From Rikenellaceae bacterium (GTDB taxonomy: Bacteria > Bacteroidota > Bacteroidia > Bacteroidales > Rikenellaceae): DNA of 57,946 bases. Location of the stretch: contig JAFQJK010000088.1 of the NCBI GenBank assembly GCA_017415005.1, positions 1 through 57,946 of the forward strand, given 5' to 3'. The notes under the pieces are model-generated. The model did not search any database. It was given only the letters and a program-made list of their open reading frames with translations, and was not told where the DNA came from. Below, piece after piece: positions 31,999 to 41,313 of the stretch. The translations under genes were made by a program, and so were the position numbers. Within the stretch, counting starts at the first letter, position 1, and the number at the start of each line of letters is the position of its first letter.

Positions 31999-34275
31999 AT
32001 GGCTAATCAGGCAAAACGGAACTACATCTTCTATGCGGTCATGCTCGTGGTCTTCGGCGCGCTGCTGTGGGCCGTGATCGACCTGGGCAATGCGTACGAC
32101 GTACGCACGCTGCTGCCGGGCCTCGGGGCAGACGGATGGACCTCGCCGTGGAGCCTGTTCCGCACGGGGCTTTCGGAGCAGATGACCCACCCGGTGCCGA
32201 TGCTGCTGCTGCAGATCATCGCCATCCTCATCGCCGTCCGCTTCTTCTCGTTCCTGTTCAAGTACCTGGGCCAGCCCGGGGTGATCGGCGAGATCGTCGC
32301 CGGCATCGCGCTCGGTCCCTCGGTCCTCGGTCATTTCTTCCCCGGGACGTTCCAGTTCCTCTTCTCGCCCGAAACGCTCGTCCCGCTCAACATCATCAGC
32401 CAGATCGGCCTCGTGCTGTTCATGTTCGTGATCGGCATGGAGCTCGACCTGGGAGTGATCCGCAAGAAGGCGAGCGAGACGCTCGTGATCAGCCATGCCA
32501 GCATCATCGTCCCGTTCTTCATGGGCGTCGTGCTGGCCTATTTCGTCTATCCCGAGTTCGGCGCCGGACACACCACGTTCCTCCCCTTCGCGCTCTTTAT
32601 CGGCATCTCGATCAGCATCACGGCCTTCCCCGTGCTGGCGCGCATCATCCAGGAACGCGACCTCACGCGCACGCCGATGGGACGCCTGGCCATCGCCAGC
32701 GCGGCCAACAACGATGTGACGGCATGGTGCATGCTGGCGGCCATCATCGCTATCGCCAAAGCCGGGAGCATGCTCAGCGCGGTCTACACGATCGGCTGCG
32801 CCATCGTTTACGTCCTGTTCATGTTCGGCGTGATCCGCCCCTTCATGCGCAAGATCGGCAACCTGTACAACAATCCGGAGGTGATCAACAAGACCTTCGT
32901 TTCGTTCATCTTCCTGGTGCTCATCGTTTCATCCTACATCACCGAGGTGCTCGGCATCCATGCGCTCTTCGGCGCTTTCGTGGCGGGCGTCATCATGCCC
33001 GACAACCTGAGCTTCCGCCGCCTGATCACCGAGAAGGTCGAAGACGTGGCCCTCGTGCTCTTCCTGCCGCTTTTCTTCGTCTTCACGGGCCTGCGCACCG
33101 AGCTGGGCCTGCTCAATACGCCGGAGCTGTGGATCATGTGCGGGGTCTTCATCGCCGTGTCGATCGCCGGCAAGATGCTCGGCGCCACATTCTCGGCCCG
33201 CTTCGTCGGCGAATCGTGGAAGAACAGCCTCGAGATCGGCGTGCTGATGAACACCCGGGGGCTGATGGAGCTCATCGTGCTCAACATCGGCTACGAGATG
33301 GGGATCATCCCCTCATCGATCTTCGTGATCTTCGTGATCATGGCCCTGTTCACCACCTTCATGGCCACCCCGTCGCTCATGGTGATCGAGAAGCTCTACG
33401 GGCGCCGGAAGAAGAAGCTGCGGCCCCAGTCGCGCCATAACCGCATCCTGGTCTCGTTCGGCAACCCCGCGAGCGGGCGCACGTTCCTCGACCTGCTGAG
33501 CCAGCTCTGCGGAGCCAACATCCGTAACGCCAAAGTGACCGCGGTGCACTATACGATCGGCACCGACCTCAGCCCGCTCAACACGGGCGAGTTCACGGCC
33601 GACAGCTTTGCCGACCTGCAGGATGAGGCCCGGCGGCTGGGCCTGCGTGTCGACGAGCGGCACTACGTGACCGACCACTACACCAAAGACCTCGCCGACC
33701 TGGCCCGCAACGAGACGTACGATTTCGTGCTGATGGGCGCCGGACCGAGCTTCATCCGCGAGTACGTGCGGCCCAGCCGCCGCCGGCTCGTGCTCAACAG
33801 CGAGCTGCAACGCATCAACGAACTGATCTCCAGGCGGGCCTGGACGCTTCCGGGCGCGCTGACCGTCGACAAGACCCGCATCCTGTTCCACGACATTACG
33901 AGCACGCTGGGCGTCTTCGTCAACCGCGGGTTCAGTAGGATCGGACGGATCGGCATCCTGCTCGGCGAGGGCGACAGCAGCCTGCTCCGGTTCGGCGAAA
34001 CGATCGATCCCGACACCCCGATCGACCTGATGATCTCCGATGCCGACGCGCTGCCCCGTTACCAGGCCGAGCTCGCGGCGCTGCCGGCCTTGGTACCGGG
34101 CCGCGTGACGCTGAGCGGACCCGACACGCCGCTCGCCGATTTCGTCCGCGACAAGCAACTGCTGATCGTCAGCTACGCCAACTGGCTCCGCCTGGCGCGC
34201 AACACAGCCGGCCAGATCGACTGCTTCCCGTCGTTCCTCGTGGTCAAACCTGCCGACCAGGGCCGCGGCAAATAG
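31999..34275 (+). CDS. CPA2-type cation:proton antiporter
   Basis: A 758-residue inner-membrane antiporter. After a first helix and a short loop, residues 65-450 hold about 12 helices of the CPA2 family (LGQPGVIGEIVAGIALGPSVLG, FMFVIGMELDLGVIRKKA, ISISITAFPVLARIIQERDL, ASAANNDVTAWCMLA). The NND in the last motif is at the ion-site position. The C-terminal 290 residues lack a TrkA-N domain and look like a universal-stress-type alpha/beta domain (ILVSFGNPASGRTFLDLL, YDFVLMGAGPSF). It exchanges Na+ or K+ for protons; ion not decided. Monocistronic. Confidence 0.88.
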   Translation: MANQAKRNYIFYAVMLVVFGALLWAVIDLGNAYDVRTLLPGLGADGWTSPWSLFRTGLSEQMTHPVPMLLLQIIAILIAVRFFSFLFKYLGQPGVIGEIVAGIALGPSVLGHFFPGTFQFLFSPETLVPLNIISQIGLVLFMFVIGMELDLGVIRKKASETLVISHASIIVPFFMGVVLAYFVYPEFGAGHTTFLPFALFIGISISITAFPVLARIIQERDLTRTPMGRLAIASAANNDVTAWCMLAAIIAIAKAGSMLSAVYTIGCAIVYVLFMFGVIRPFMRKIGNLYNNPEVINKTFVSFIFLVLIVSSYITEVLGIHALFGAFVAGVIMPDNLSFRRLITEKVEDVALVLFLPLFFVFTGLRTELGLLNTPELWIMCGVFIAVSIAGKMLGATFSARFVGESWKNSLEIGVLMNTRGLMELIVLNIGYEMGIIPSSIFVIFVIMALFTTFMATPSLMVIEKLYGRRKKKLRPQSRHNRILVSFGNPASGRTFLDLLSQLCGANIRNAKVTAVHYTIGTDLSPLNTGEFTADSFADLQDEARRLGLRVDERHYVTDHYTKDLADLARNETYDFVLMGAGPSFIREYVRPSRRRLVLNSELQRINELISRRAWTLPGALTVDKTRILFHDITSTLGVFVNRGFSRIGRIGILLGEGDSSLLRFGETIDPDTPIDLMISDADALPRYQAELAALPALVPGRVTLSGPDTPLADFVRDKQLLIVSYANWLRLARNTAGQIDCFPSFLVVKPADQGRGK

Positions 34276-34625
34276 CTCCCGCACGGGTCTCCGAAGGCTG
34301 TCCGCCGACACTGCCCCCGATCACCGCATTCAGGTCCCACCGCTGCCATTGGCGGTACGATCCGAACCATATCGGCCCCCCAATACCAGATACACCCGGG
34401 CCCAGCCAGCGTCTGAACCCGCAAGGCCGCCCCCCCCCCTCACGCATGTGAATTACACACGGCCGACCTCTACCCGCTCAGAGCCCCCCAGCACCGGCAT
34501 GCTCCGGCCCATGCTTACCACCCTCCGCCCGACATCCGACACACCCGACACACCCGCCCCATACCATCTCCGACCACCGGGTACGCCATTCCTCGCCCAT
34601 CTTGTCCCGTCGGCAACCGCCGCGG
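34276..34625. other. Intergenic region, nothing recognised
   Basis: About 350 C-rich bases between convergent genes, ending at the terminator of the carboxyltransferase gene. Nothing else seen. Confidence 0.5.
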
Positions 34626-34666
34626 GCAAAAAAACAGTCGGGTGAGCCTAAAGCCCACCCGACTGC
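34626..34666 (-). terminator. Terminator of the biotin-carboxyltransferase gene
   Basis: On the minus strand CAGTCGGGTG-GGC pairs with GCC-CACCCGACTG (one mismatch), followed by TTTTTTTG. About 25 bases past the stop. Confidence 0.88.
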
Positions 34667-34689
34667 GGCAAATCTCAGCAGCCGCCGGC

Positions 34690-36567
34690 CTACTCGATCT
34701 CGACCAGCGCGGCATCGGCAGCCACCGTATCGCCCTCGGCCACAAGGATCTGCTTCACGGTCCCCGTGAAGTCCGACATGATGCTGTTCTCCATCTTCAT
34801 CGCCTCAAGGATCAGGATCTCCTGCCCCGCCTCGACCCGATCGCCCGGTTTGATCGCGAAACGCAGGATACGGCCCGGCATCGGTGCCACCACCAGGTGT
34901 CCCGTCAGCGCCTTGCGATCGACCGCCCGGGCCGACGCCGCAGCAGGCTGCGTCTCCGGGATCTCCGCCCCGACAGGCGCAGCCGCCGCACGCCCGGCCT
35001 CGCAGCGTGCCTTTTTCGTCTTGGTCAGGAAATCCTTGGCCACAAGCGGGAACAACTCGAGCAGCAGCACCTCCTTCTCGTTCTCGGCCAACTTGACGCC
35101 CCCGCAATCCTCAAGCACCGGATTGGGCTGCATCCGATATTTCGACACGTCATACGGCGTCTCCTCGCGCACGCCGGCGATCTTGAGGCGGAATCCGGGA
35201 TCGACCGGCACCGGCGTCTTGCCATACTCGCCCTTCACCAAACCGACGAACTGGTTCGACACGTTCGAGTACATCGGCTTGCCGTTCTTCTGGTCGAGCG
35301 CGCAGTTGACCGCCTGCGCGCCGACGATCTGGCTCGTGGGCGTAACGAGCGGCGGCAGGCCCGCGTCGAGGCGCACGCGCGGGATCAGCTTCATCGCATC
35401 CTCGAGGATCGCCTCCGACTTGAGCTGCTTGAGCTGGGCCACCATGTTGGTATACATGCCGCCCGGTATCTCGGCGTTCTTGACCAGCTCGTTCGGGGGC
35501 GGGAAGTTGAAGTAATGCTCGATGGCGTGGCAGGCTGCGATCAGCGTCGTCTCCTCGCCGCTGCCGGCCGCCGCGATGGCCCGGTCGAACTCGCGGTCGA
35601 TATCCTCCGGCAGCTCGTCCGTCAGCGGATCGAACGGGCGCGGGAACATCTTCACGGCATCGAAAGCCTCCAGCTCCCTGCGGATATTCAGCAGCTCGGC
35701 ATTGATCTTCGCCACGGCCTCCATGTCGATCCCCAGCTCGATGTCCATCTTCTTACAGAAAACGTAGATCAGCTCGATGGCCGGGGCAGCCGGTCCGCCC
35801 GCGAAGTTCCAGATATTGGTATCGACGATGTCGACCCCATGCACGATGGCCGAGAGCACCGAGGCCAGCCCGTATCCGGGCGTGCAGTGCGTGTGGAAAT
35901 CGACCGGCACCTTCAGCTTCGACTTGAACAACTTGACGAGCCCGGCCACGCGTGTGGGCGGGATCAGCCCGCTCATATCCTTGATCGTGATCATGTCGGC
36001 CCCGAGCGCCTCCATCTCCTGCGCCTTGCCCAGGAAATACGCGTCGGTGAAGACCGCTTTGGGCAGTTTCCGGCCCTTGAGCGCCGCCTTCATGCGCTCG
36101 GCCGTCGTGAAATGCGGATCGATCGTGTAGCAAACCGCGCAGTCGGCCAGGCCGCCGTACTTCTTCACGTACCTGACCGTCGACTTGATGTTGTCCACGT
36201 CGTTCAGCGCATCGAAGATACGCATGATGCCGAGCCCCGACTCGATCGCGTTGCGGCAGAAACCCTCGATGATCTCGTCACTGTACGGGCTGTACCCGAA
36301 CAGGTTACGCCCGCGCGAGAGCGCCGTGAGCTTCGACACGTCGCCCACCACGGCATGAATCTTCTCCAGGCGGTCCCACGGATTCTCGCCCAGGTAGCGC
36401 ATCACCGAGTCGGGCACCGCACCACCCCAGACTTCCATCGCATAAAAGCGGGCATCCTTGTAGTAAGGCAATACCCGGTCGATCTGCTCCTGCTTCATGC
36501 GCGTGGCGAACGCCGACTGCTGGCCGTCGCGCAGCGTCAGGTCGCGTATCAAAAGTTTTCGTGCCAT
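34690..36567 (-). CDS. Biotin-dependent carboxyltransferase (oxaloacetate decarboxylase alpha / pyruvate carboxylase B type)
   Basis: A 625-residue protein. The N-terminal TIM barrel begins RDLTLRDGQQSAFATRM (metal-site Asp and catalytic loop), with VWGGAVPDSVMRYLGENPW, RIFDALND and MITIKDMSGLIPP, and metal-binding HTHCTPGYG. A conserved PYC_OADA domain follows (GGMYTNMVAQLKQL). The C-terminal 75 residues are a biotinyl domain with biotinylation motif EAMKMEN. It moves CO2 between biotin and pyruvate/oxaloacetate. With no decarboxylase beta/gamma pump genes nearby, the exact enzyme is open: subunit B of pyruvate carboxylase or OAD alpha. Monocistronic with its own terminator. Confidence 0.9.
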   Translation of the reverse strand: MARKLLIRDLTLRDGQQSAFATRMKQEQIDRVLPYYKDARFYAMEVWGGAVPDSVMRYLGENPWDRLEKIHAVVGDVSKLTALSRGRNLFGYSPYSDEIIEGFCRNAIESGLGIMRIFDALNDVDNIKSTVRYVKKYGGLADCAVCYTIDPHFTTAERMKAALKGRKLPKAVFTDAYFLGKAQEMEALGADMITIKDMSGLIPPTRVAGLVKLFKSKLKVPVDFHTHCTPGYGLASVLSAIVHGVDIVDTNIWNFAGGPAAPAIELIYVFCKKMDIELGIDMEAVAKINAELLNIRRELEAFDAVKMFPRPFDPLTDELPEDIDREFDRAIAAAGSGEETTLIAACHAIEHYFNFPPPNELVKNAEIPGGMYTNMVAQLKQLKSEAILEDAMKLIPRVRLDAGLPPLVTPTSQIVGAQAVNCALDQKNGKPMYSNVSNQFVGLVKGEYGKTPVPVDPGFRLKIAGVREETPYDVSKYRMQPNPVLEDCGGVKLAENEKEVLLLELFPLVAKDFLTKTKKARCEAGRAAAAPVGAEIPETQPAAASARAVDRKALTGHLVVAPMPGRILRFAIKPGDRVEAGQEILILEAMKMENSIMSDFTGTVKQILVAEGDTVAADAALVEIE

Positions 36568-36785
36568 AAATTTATGTGTTTTAGTGGTATCTCCCGATCA
36601 GGTCCCGGACAACGCATCGCCCCCTCCAAGGTCCGGCAGGCCGCATTGTTATCCGACTGATAAAGATAAAATTATTTCTGTTCCATGATACCCGGCCCCG
36701 AAAATAAAAAAGGGAAGGGAACGTAAAAACAGCAAATACCGCACCGATCCTCACCGCCAGCCGATCCGGAAACAGCGTAAACAGT

Positions 36786-36816
36786 TTTGCATAACCGCCA
36801 TTTTTATTTACCTTAG
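36786..36816 (+). promoter_or_regulatory. Promoter of the GH43 gene
   Basis: TTTG (36786-36789), 19 bases, then TACCTTAG (36809-36816), one base off consensus. About 40 bases before ATG 36857. Confidence 0.65.
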
Positions 36817-36856
36817 TCCCAGAGTCCACCTTTTTCAACCTTTTACTACACCACTT

Positions 36857-37870
36857 ATGCACGCATTCAGACTTCTTGCGCTGGCCCTGGCCGCGCTCTG
36901 CACCGTCGCCTGCGGCGGCAAATCCGACAACGGGGACGGCGGCACACCCCCGCCCCCTCCTCCCACAGGCACGCCGATCGAGCTGGCCGACCCGACCATT
37001 TTCTACGAAGACGGCACCTACTACCTGTACGGCACCGGCGGCAATGTCGACTACGGCTTCCAATGCTATACCTCCACCGACCTCACGCACTGGTACGGTC
37101 CCAAAGGCGCCACCGGAGGCTACGCACTGGCCAAGAACAGCGAGGTGTGGGGAGGCTTCGGCTTCTGGGCCCCTCAGGTATTCCGCTACAAGGGCGACCT
37201 CTACATGGCCTACACCTCCGAGGAGCAGATCGCCATCGCCAAAGCCAGCTCCCCGCTGGGCCCGTTCAAATCGTTCACGCGCAACAAGATCTCGGGGCCG
37301 AGCAAGCAGATCGACCCGTACGTGTTCATCGACGACGACGGCACGCCCTACCTCTACCATGTACGCCTTATCGGGGGTAATAAGCTCTACGTGGCCGAGC
37401 TCAAGCCCGACCTGTCGGACATCAAGCCCGAGACCGCCCGGCTCTGTATCGAGGCCGACCAGCCCTGGGAGAAGATATGGGGCAAGATCACCGAGGGCCC
37501 GACCATCCTCAAGCACAACGGGACCTACTATTTCTTCTACTCGGCCAACCACTACCAGAGCCCCGACTACGCCGTAGGTTACGCCACTGCCGACAATCCG
37601 CTCGGCCCGTGGACCAAGAGTCCGGACAGCCCGATCATGAGCCGGGCCAACCTCCGGCGCAACGGGACGGGACACGGTGATTTCTTCACCACCGGGGAGG
37701 GAGAGCTGCGCTATGTCCTGCACACCCACTACACGCAGCAGAACGTAGATCCGCGCCTTACGGGTATCGTCAAGGCAGGATTCGTCGCATCGGGAGCCGG
37801 CCAGCCCGACCGGATGCAGGTCACCTCGACCTCGGTCTCGCTGCTCCTCAAATATACCGAGGGCCTCTGA
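36857..37870 (+). CDS. GH43-type glycoside hydrolase lipoprotein
   Basis: A 337-residue surface or periplasmic lipoprotein: lipobox LCTVACGG, then a Pro-rich spacer (PPPPPP) and a five-bladed propeller. The three catalytic acids of GH43 are visible: Asp in ELADPTIFYEDGTYYLYGT (base), Asp in KQIDPYVFIDDDG (pKa modulator) and Glu in KITEGPTILKHNG (acid). GH43 enzymes cleave arabinose, xylose or galactose linkages; the substrate is open. It stands alone rather than in a polysaccharide-utilisation locus. Confidence 0.87.
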   Translation: MHAFRLLALALAALCTVACGGKSDNGDGGTPPPPPPTGTPIELADPTIFYEDGTYYLYGTGGNVDYGFQCYTSTDLTHWYGPKGATGGYALAKNSEVWGGFGFWAPQVFRYKGDLYMAYTSEEQIAIAKASSPLGPFKSFTRNKISGPSKQIDPYVFIDDDGTPYLYHVRLIGGNKLYVAELKPDLSDIKPETARLCIEADQPWEKIWGKITEGPTILKHNGTYYFFYSANHYQSPDYAVGYATADNPLGPWTKSPDSPIMSRANLRRNGTGHGDFFTTGEGELRYVLHTHYTQQNVDPRLTGIVKAGFVASGAGQPDRMQVTSTSVSLLLKYTEGL

Positions 37871-38062
37871 CGCCGCACGGGCACGGAGCCGCCAGCGGTC
37901 CGAGATCCCGCTATGCGCAGAAATGCCCGCTATCCACCTACCGTTCAGGCAGGCGAACCGTCTGCCGCATCAGGTTATGACATTTTCAGACTGTTTTTTA
38001 CGAATTCGGCAATTAACGCGCATTTTTTACGGAGCCCCGGGCCGATATAACAAATAAATTAT

Positions 38063-38070
38063 TACCTTTG
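38063..38070 (+). promoter_or_regulatory. -7 element of the YjbH-like operon
   Basis: TACCTTTG fits TAnnTTTG and lies about 70 bases before ATG 38142. Confidence 0.55.
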
Positions 38071-38141
38071 TCCGAGATATATTCGAGCGTATACCACATA
38101 ACTGCGCCACAGGCCGAAGTTGCGGAATAATTTTTGGAGTA

Positions 38142-39383
38142 ATGATACATAACAACAAAAGGTGTGCTTTGAACATTACTCCGTTATTCAAGTTGTGCAT
38201 CCTCGTTCTGTCGCTATCCGTCCCCACGGGCGTTCTGGCCCAGCGTGCGGACGGGATCGTGGAGAGGCTTGTCGACATGGGGTTCGAGAACGTCGCCCAG
38301 ACGGACACTCCGGGAGAGCGGATCATCGCGCTGGAGAACAGCGCATGGAAGCTCAATCCGGCGGGCATCCGGGCAGCGCTCGAAGCGATCGGGGCCGATA
38401 TGGGCCCGGGCTCCAAGCCGTGCCGGGTGATCGTATTGAAGAACAATGTGCCGCAGATCTCGCTCTATTGCGATCCGGCGGCGCTGGGCGACAGTGCCGC
38501 GATCGCTCCGGGAGCATGGGAAGCGAGCTACCGTCTCGACGGAGCCTGGCAGGAAGTACGGCGGATCAAGCCCGCCAACCGTTCTTTGTTTAAAGTGGAT
38601 ATCGTCGTTACCCCGGAGTTCCATTTCCGGAACATCAAGCTGGAAAAGCCCTACGACATCATGATCAACCTATCGCCGGCATTGCAGATCTCGTTCTGGA
38701 AAGGCATGATGCTTACGGCCCAGGTAATCGTGCCTATTTACACTACCGGCTATGATCCTGATGACTTAGGGCGCATGTATTACAGCAAGGTCCGTCCGGG
38801 CTATATAACCCTCTCGCAGCAGTTCCGGCTGCCGCGGGCATGGTTTATGCAGGCAACGATCGGTACATTCAACAAGTTCCGCTGGGGCGCCGATCTTCGG
38901 GCGTTCCATCCGTTCCGCAACGAGCGCTTCGCTCTGTTGCTCCGGGCGGGACTGGTAGGTTCTTCGACTTTCTGGAATTGGAAATGGCACTACACCTGGC
39001 CGAAAACGTTCGTCGCGAGCGTCGGGGGGCAGTACTATATGCCGCGCTTCAACCTGCAGTTCAACGTCAATGCGGCGCGCTACATGATGGGGGACTACGG
39101 CGCACGGATCGACATGACGCGGCACTTCCGCAATGTTTCGATCGGGGTCTATGCACAGCGCACCACGAAGATCGACATCAACGGGGGCTTTCATTTCGCC
39201 ATCGCGCTGCCGCCGTACCGCTACAAGCGCAACCGGGGGATCCGGGCGACGACATCCGACTATTTCTACCTCGAGTACAACGCCGCCGCCTATAACAACG
39301 AAGGCGCCATGTACCGCACTGATCCGGGCGAAAACTGGTCACAGAACAACTTTAATCCGTACTACATCAAATCGGAATTGTAA
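38142..39383 (+). CDS. YjbH-like barrel protein, C-terminal-half type
   Basis: A 413-residue exported protein (signal IDed at LFKLCILVLSLSVPTGVLAQ). Residues 30-140 are a small soluble domain (LVDMGFENVAQTDTPGERI). The rest is barrel-like (SPALQISFWKGMMLTAQVIVP, SKVRPGYITLSQQF, NKFRWGADLRAFHPFRNERF, YMMGDYGARIDMTRHFRN). Strand pattern and order resemble the C-terminal half of YjbH, an outer-membrane protein of exopolysaccharide loci; the N-terminal-like half is the separate gene at 39642. The two were probably one gene in an ancestor or never fused here. First gene of a three-gene operon. Confidence 0.65.
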   Translation: MIHNNKRCALNITPLFKLCILVLSLSVPTGVLAQRADGIVERLVDMGFENVAQTDTPGERIIALENSAWKLNPAGIRAALEAIGADMGPGSKPCRVIVLKNNVPQISLYCDPAALGDSAAIAPGAWEASYRLDGAWQEVRRIKPANRSLFKVDIVVTPEFHFRNIKLEKPYDIMINLSPALQISFWKGMMLTAQVIVPIYTTGYDPDDLGRMYYSKVRPGYITLSQQFRLPRAWFMQATIGTFNKFRWGADLRAFHPFRNERFALLLRAGLVGSSTFWNWKWHYTWPKTFVASVGGQYYMPRFNLQFNVNAARYMMGDYGARIDMTRHFRNVSIGVYAQRTTKIDINGGFHFAIALPPYRYKRNRGIRATTSDYFYLEYNAAAYNNEGAMYRTDPGENWSQNNFNPYYIKSEL

Positions 39384-39418
39384 CAACATAAAATAAACCT
39401 TATTTAAACCGAACAATT

Positions 39419-39580
39419 ATGAAAAAGCTTAGAAGCATTTTTAGCAAGAACGTGCTGCTGACGCTGTTCGCAGTGGTTGCCGTGAGCATTGCGTTCACCT
39501 CTTGCACCAATGACGACGACACCCCTGTTACGCCTCCCTCACAGCACGGGCACCATGGTGGCGGTGGCGGAAGCAACTAA
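39419..39580 (+). CDS. Tiny His/Gly-rich lipoprotein
   Basis: 53 residues, between the two YjbH-like genes and about 35 bases after the first. Signal and lipobox: LLTLFAVVAVSIAFTSC, Cys 29. The mature part is only 25 residues: acidic TNDDDTPVTPPS followed by QHGHHGGGGGSN. Three His in a Gly-rich tail could bind metal. The coding start MKKLRSIF and spacing support a real gene. No family recognised; likely an outer-membrane-anchored peptide tied to the YjbH pair. Confidence 0.75.
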   Translation: MKKLRSIFSKNVLLTLFAVVAVSIAFTSCTNDDDTPVTPPSQHGHHGGGGGSN

Positions 39581-39641
39581 TCCGCCGCTGCGCAATATCA
39601 GCGATAAACACCAGTAAAAAATAAGCGAAGATACAGGGACA

Positions 39642-40409
39642 ATGATCAAAAAAATCGGGTTACTCATTTTATTGATTTATTGTCCCTGTCTGCTTTTTGC
39701 CCAGACTACGCTGGGTACAACGGGCTTGTTGCTCGCTCCCTCGGCCGAGATGCAGCGGGACGGGACAGTGATGCTCGGGGCTAACTTCCTGAACGATGTC
39801 TTCACCCCGCCGCAATTCCCGTACAACACGATCAATTACTATCTGAACGCCACGCTGCTCCCCTTCCTTGAAGTGGCGTACACGGCGACTATGTTCCGGG
39901 CCACGGACAATCCCGAGGATCCCTCGTATATCTATTTCCCGAAGAAGAAGGGCCGCTTTATCAATCAGGACCGTTCGGTCTCGGTGCGTCTGCGCCTGCT
40001 CCGCGAGCGTAAGTACATCCCTGCCGTTGTCATCGGCACGAACGACTGTTTCCACACCAGCAACGGCGGCTTTATGGTCAGTCAGTTCTTCAGTCGCATC
40101 TACGTGGCCATGTCCAAGGACTTCTACATCCGCAACCAGCGGCTCACGGCCAGCCTCGCCTATATTTACCACACCCAGAACCGCACGCTCTCCAACAGCA
40201 TCAGCGCGGGCGTTGCCTTCTCGCCTTCGTTCGCCCGCAACCTCAACGTCATTGCCGAGTATTGCGACGAGCAGTGTAATATAGGCGCCAACTACCTGCT
40301 GTTCAACCACCTGTTCGCGCAGGTCATGCTTCAGCGGTGCAAGTATTTCTCGGGCGGCCTCACCTATAAGATCTACCTGAAGAAGGAGTCCTTCAAAGCA
40401 TTCAAATAG
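39642..40409 (+). CDS. YjbH-domain protein
   Basis: A 255-residue exported protein (signal IKKIGLLILLIYCPCLLFAQ). TTLGTTGLLLAPSAEMQRDG is the typical opening of YjbH (GxxGLLxxPSAxxxxxG), followed by barrel strands: FLNDVFTPPQFPYNTINYYL, VAYTATMFRATD, DRSVSVRLRLLRE. YjbH proteins belong to exopolysaccharide production/export loci in Proteobacteria. About one third the size of E. coli YjbH, so it represents the N-terminal half only. Last gene of the operon. Confidence 0.75.
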   Translation: MIKKIGLLILLIYCPCLLFAQTTLGTTGLLLAPSAEMQRDGTVMLGANFLNDVFTPPQFPYNTINYYLNATLLPFLEVAYTATMFRATDNPEDPSYIYFPKKKGRFINQDRSVSVRLRLLRERKYIPAVVIGTNDCFHTSNGGFMVSQFFSRIYVAMSKDFYIRNQRLTASLAYIYHTQNRTLSNSISAGVAFSPSFARNLNVIAEYCDEQCNIGANYLLFNHLFAQVMLQRCKYFSGGLTYKIYLKKESFKAFK

Positions 40410-40837
40410 CTTCGGGCGCTATCTTCACCAATCGGTCGTGCCGGATTCAGCCTCCTCCGCTTTCGTCCACGGTACCCTGCCTTACAGTTGACTCCGTACA
40501 GCCATCCCCGTCGGGAATCGTCCTGCCGGTCATTTTCCGTATGCTTTTTCCACCCGTCCGATGCGGATAGCTCAGCCCCACGGCCAGATCCTTCACCCCC
40601 GGCAGCAGGGCTACAAAGCCTTCCGCCACCTCTGCAACCCACTGACCGGCTCAAAACTGCCCCACCTGTGCAGCAGCCAATCACCCCGCACCGACAGCAT
40701 ACCCCGCGCGGCTCAATGCCGATATTACCGCCGCCATCGTATTCCTCCGCGCGCCAGCCCGCATCGGTCCTGCATGGGAGCATCCGGGCTCCCAGTGCCG
40801 ACACGCCCGTACCATCCAATCCGGATTTATGCCATCT
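40410..40837. other. Intergenic region, no gene
   Basis: About 430 bases with open frames of poor coding character. Nothing recognised before the repeat array begins. Confidence 0.5.
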
Positions 40838-41280
40838 TACACGATATTGAAAATACAGGCTCGTCCCGGGCAAAGCCTCCGACAAGCCTTGTTTGGCCAC
40901 ATGGCTTTCGTTATCTTTGTAGAATATAGGCTACGCCTCGGACAAGTCTGAAAACAGGTTTTCGCCTTGTCGCTCGGCTTTCACTATATTTGTAGAAGAA
41001 AGGCTGCGCCTCGGGCAAGCTCGAACAAGTTTGGCTTGCCGCTCGGCTTTCGCTATCTTTACAGGAGACCCGGTCCGGGCATCTTTGCCAATCATTTGCA
41101 CGATGCCGTTCATTTCACTATATTTGAATAATATAGGAGACGCCTCGGCAATCCCGGAAAACAAGTTTTCCCGATTGCTCCCGGCTTTCGCTATATTTGT
41201 TGAATACAGGAGGCGCCTCGGCAATCCCGGAAAACAAGTTTTCCCGATTGCTCTCGGCTTTCGCTATATTTGCATGAGGA
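40838..41280 (+). repeat. Array of six promoter/palindrome units
   Basis: Six -7 type boxes are spaced 73, 69, 65, 73 and 73 bases: 40912, 40985, 41054, 41119, 41192 and 41265 (TATCTTTG, TATATTTG, TATCTTTA, then TATATTTG three times). Each is preceded by a CGGCTTTCGC-like phrase. Between boxes are palindromes with different but still pairing arms: GACAAG/CTTGTC, GGCAAG/CTTGCC, GGCATC/GATGCC, GCAATC/GATTGC (twice). A decayed seventh unit lies at about 40838-40911. The last box is 49 bases before the MscS start codon. Confidence 0.85.
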
Positions 41281-41313
41281 CAATTCATTTTTACCCAACC
41301 AATTCAACTCATT

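Noticed and set aside
34642-36660. Open frame opposite the biotin carboxyltransferase
   Set aside because: Antisense shadow; covers the terminator at its start and lacks any recognisable motif.
40838-41280. CRISPR array
   Set aside because: Spacing is regular, but the 'spacers' are palindromes of one family, each unit contains a promoter box, repeats are not identical and no cas genes are near.
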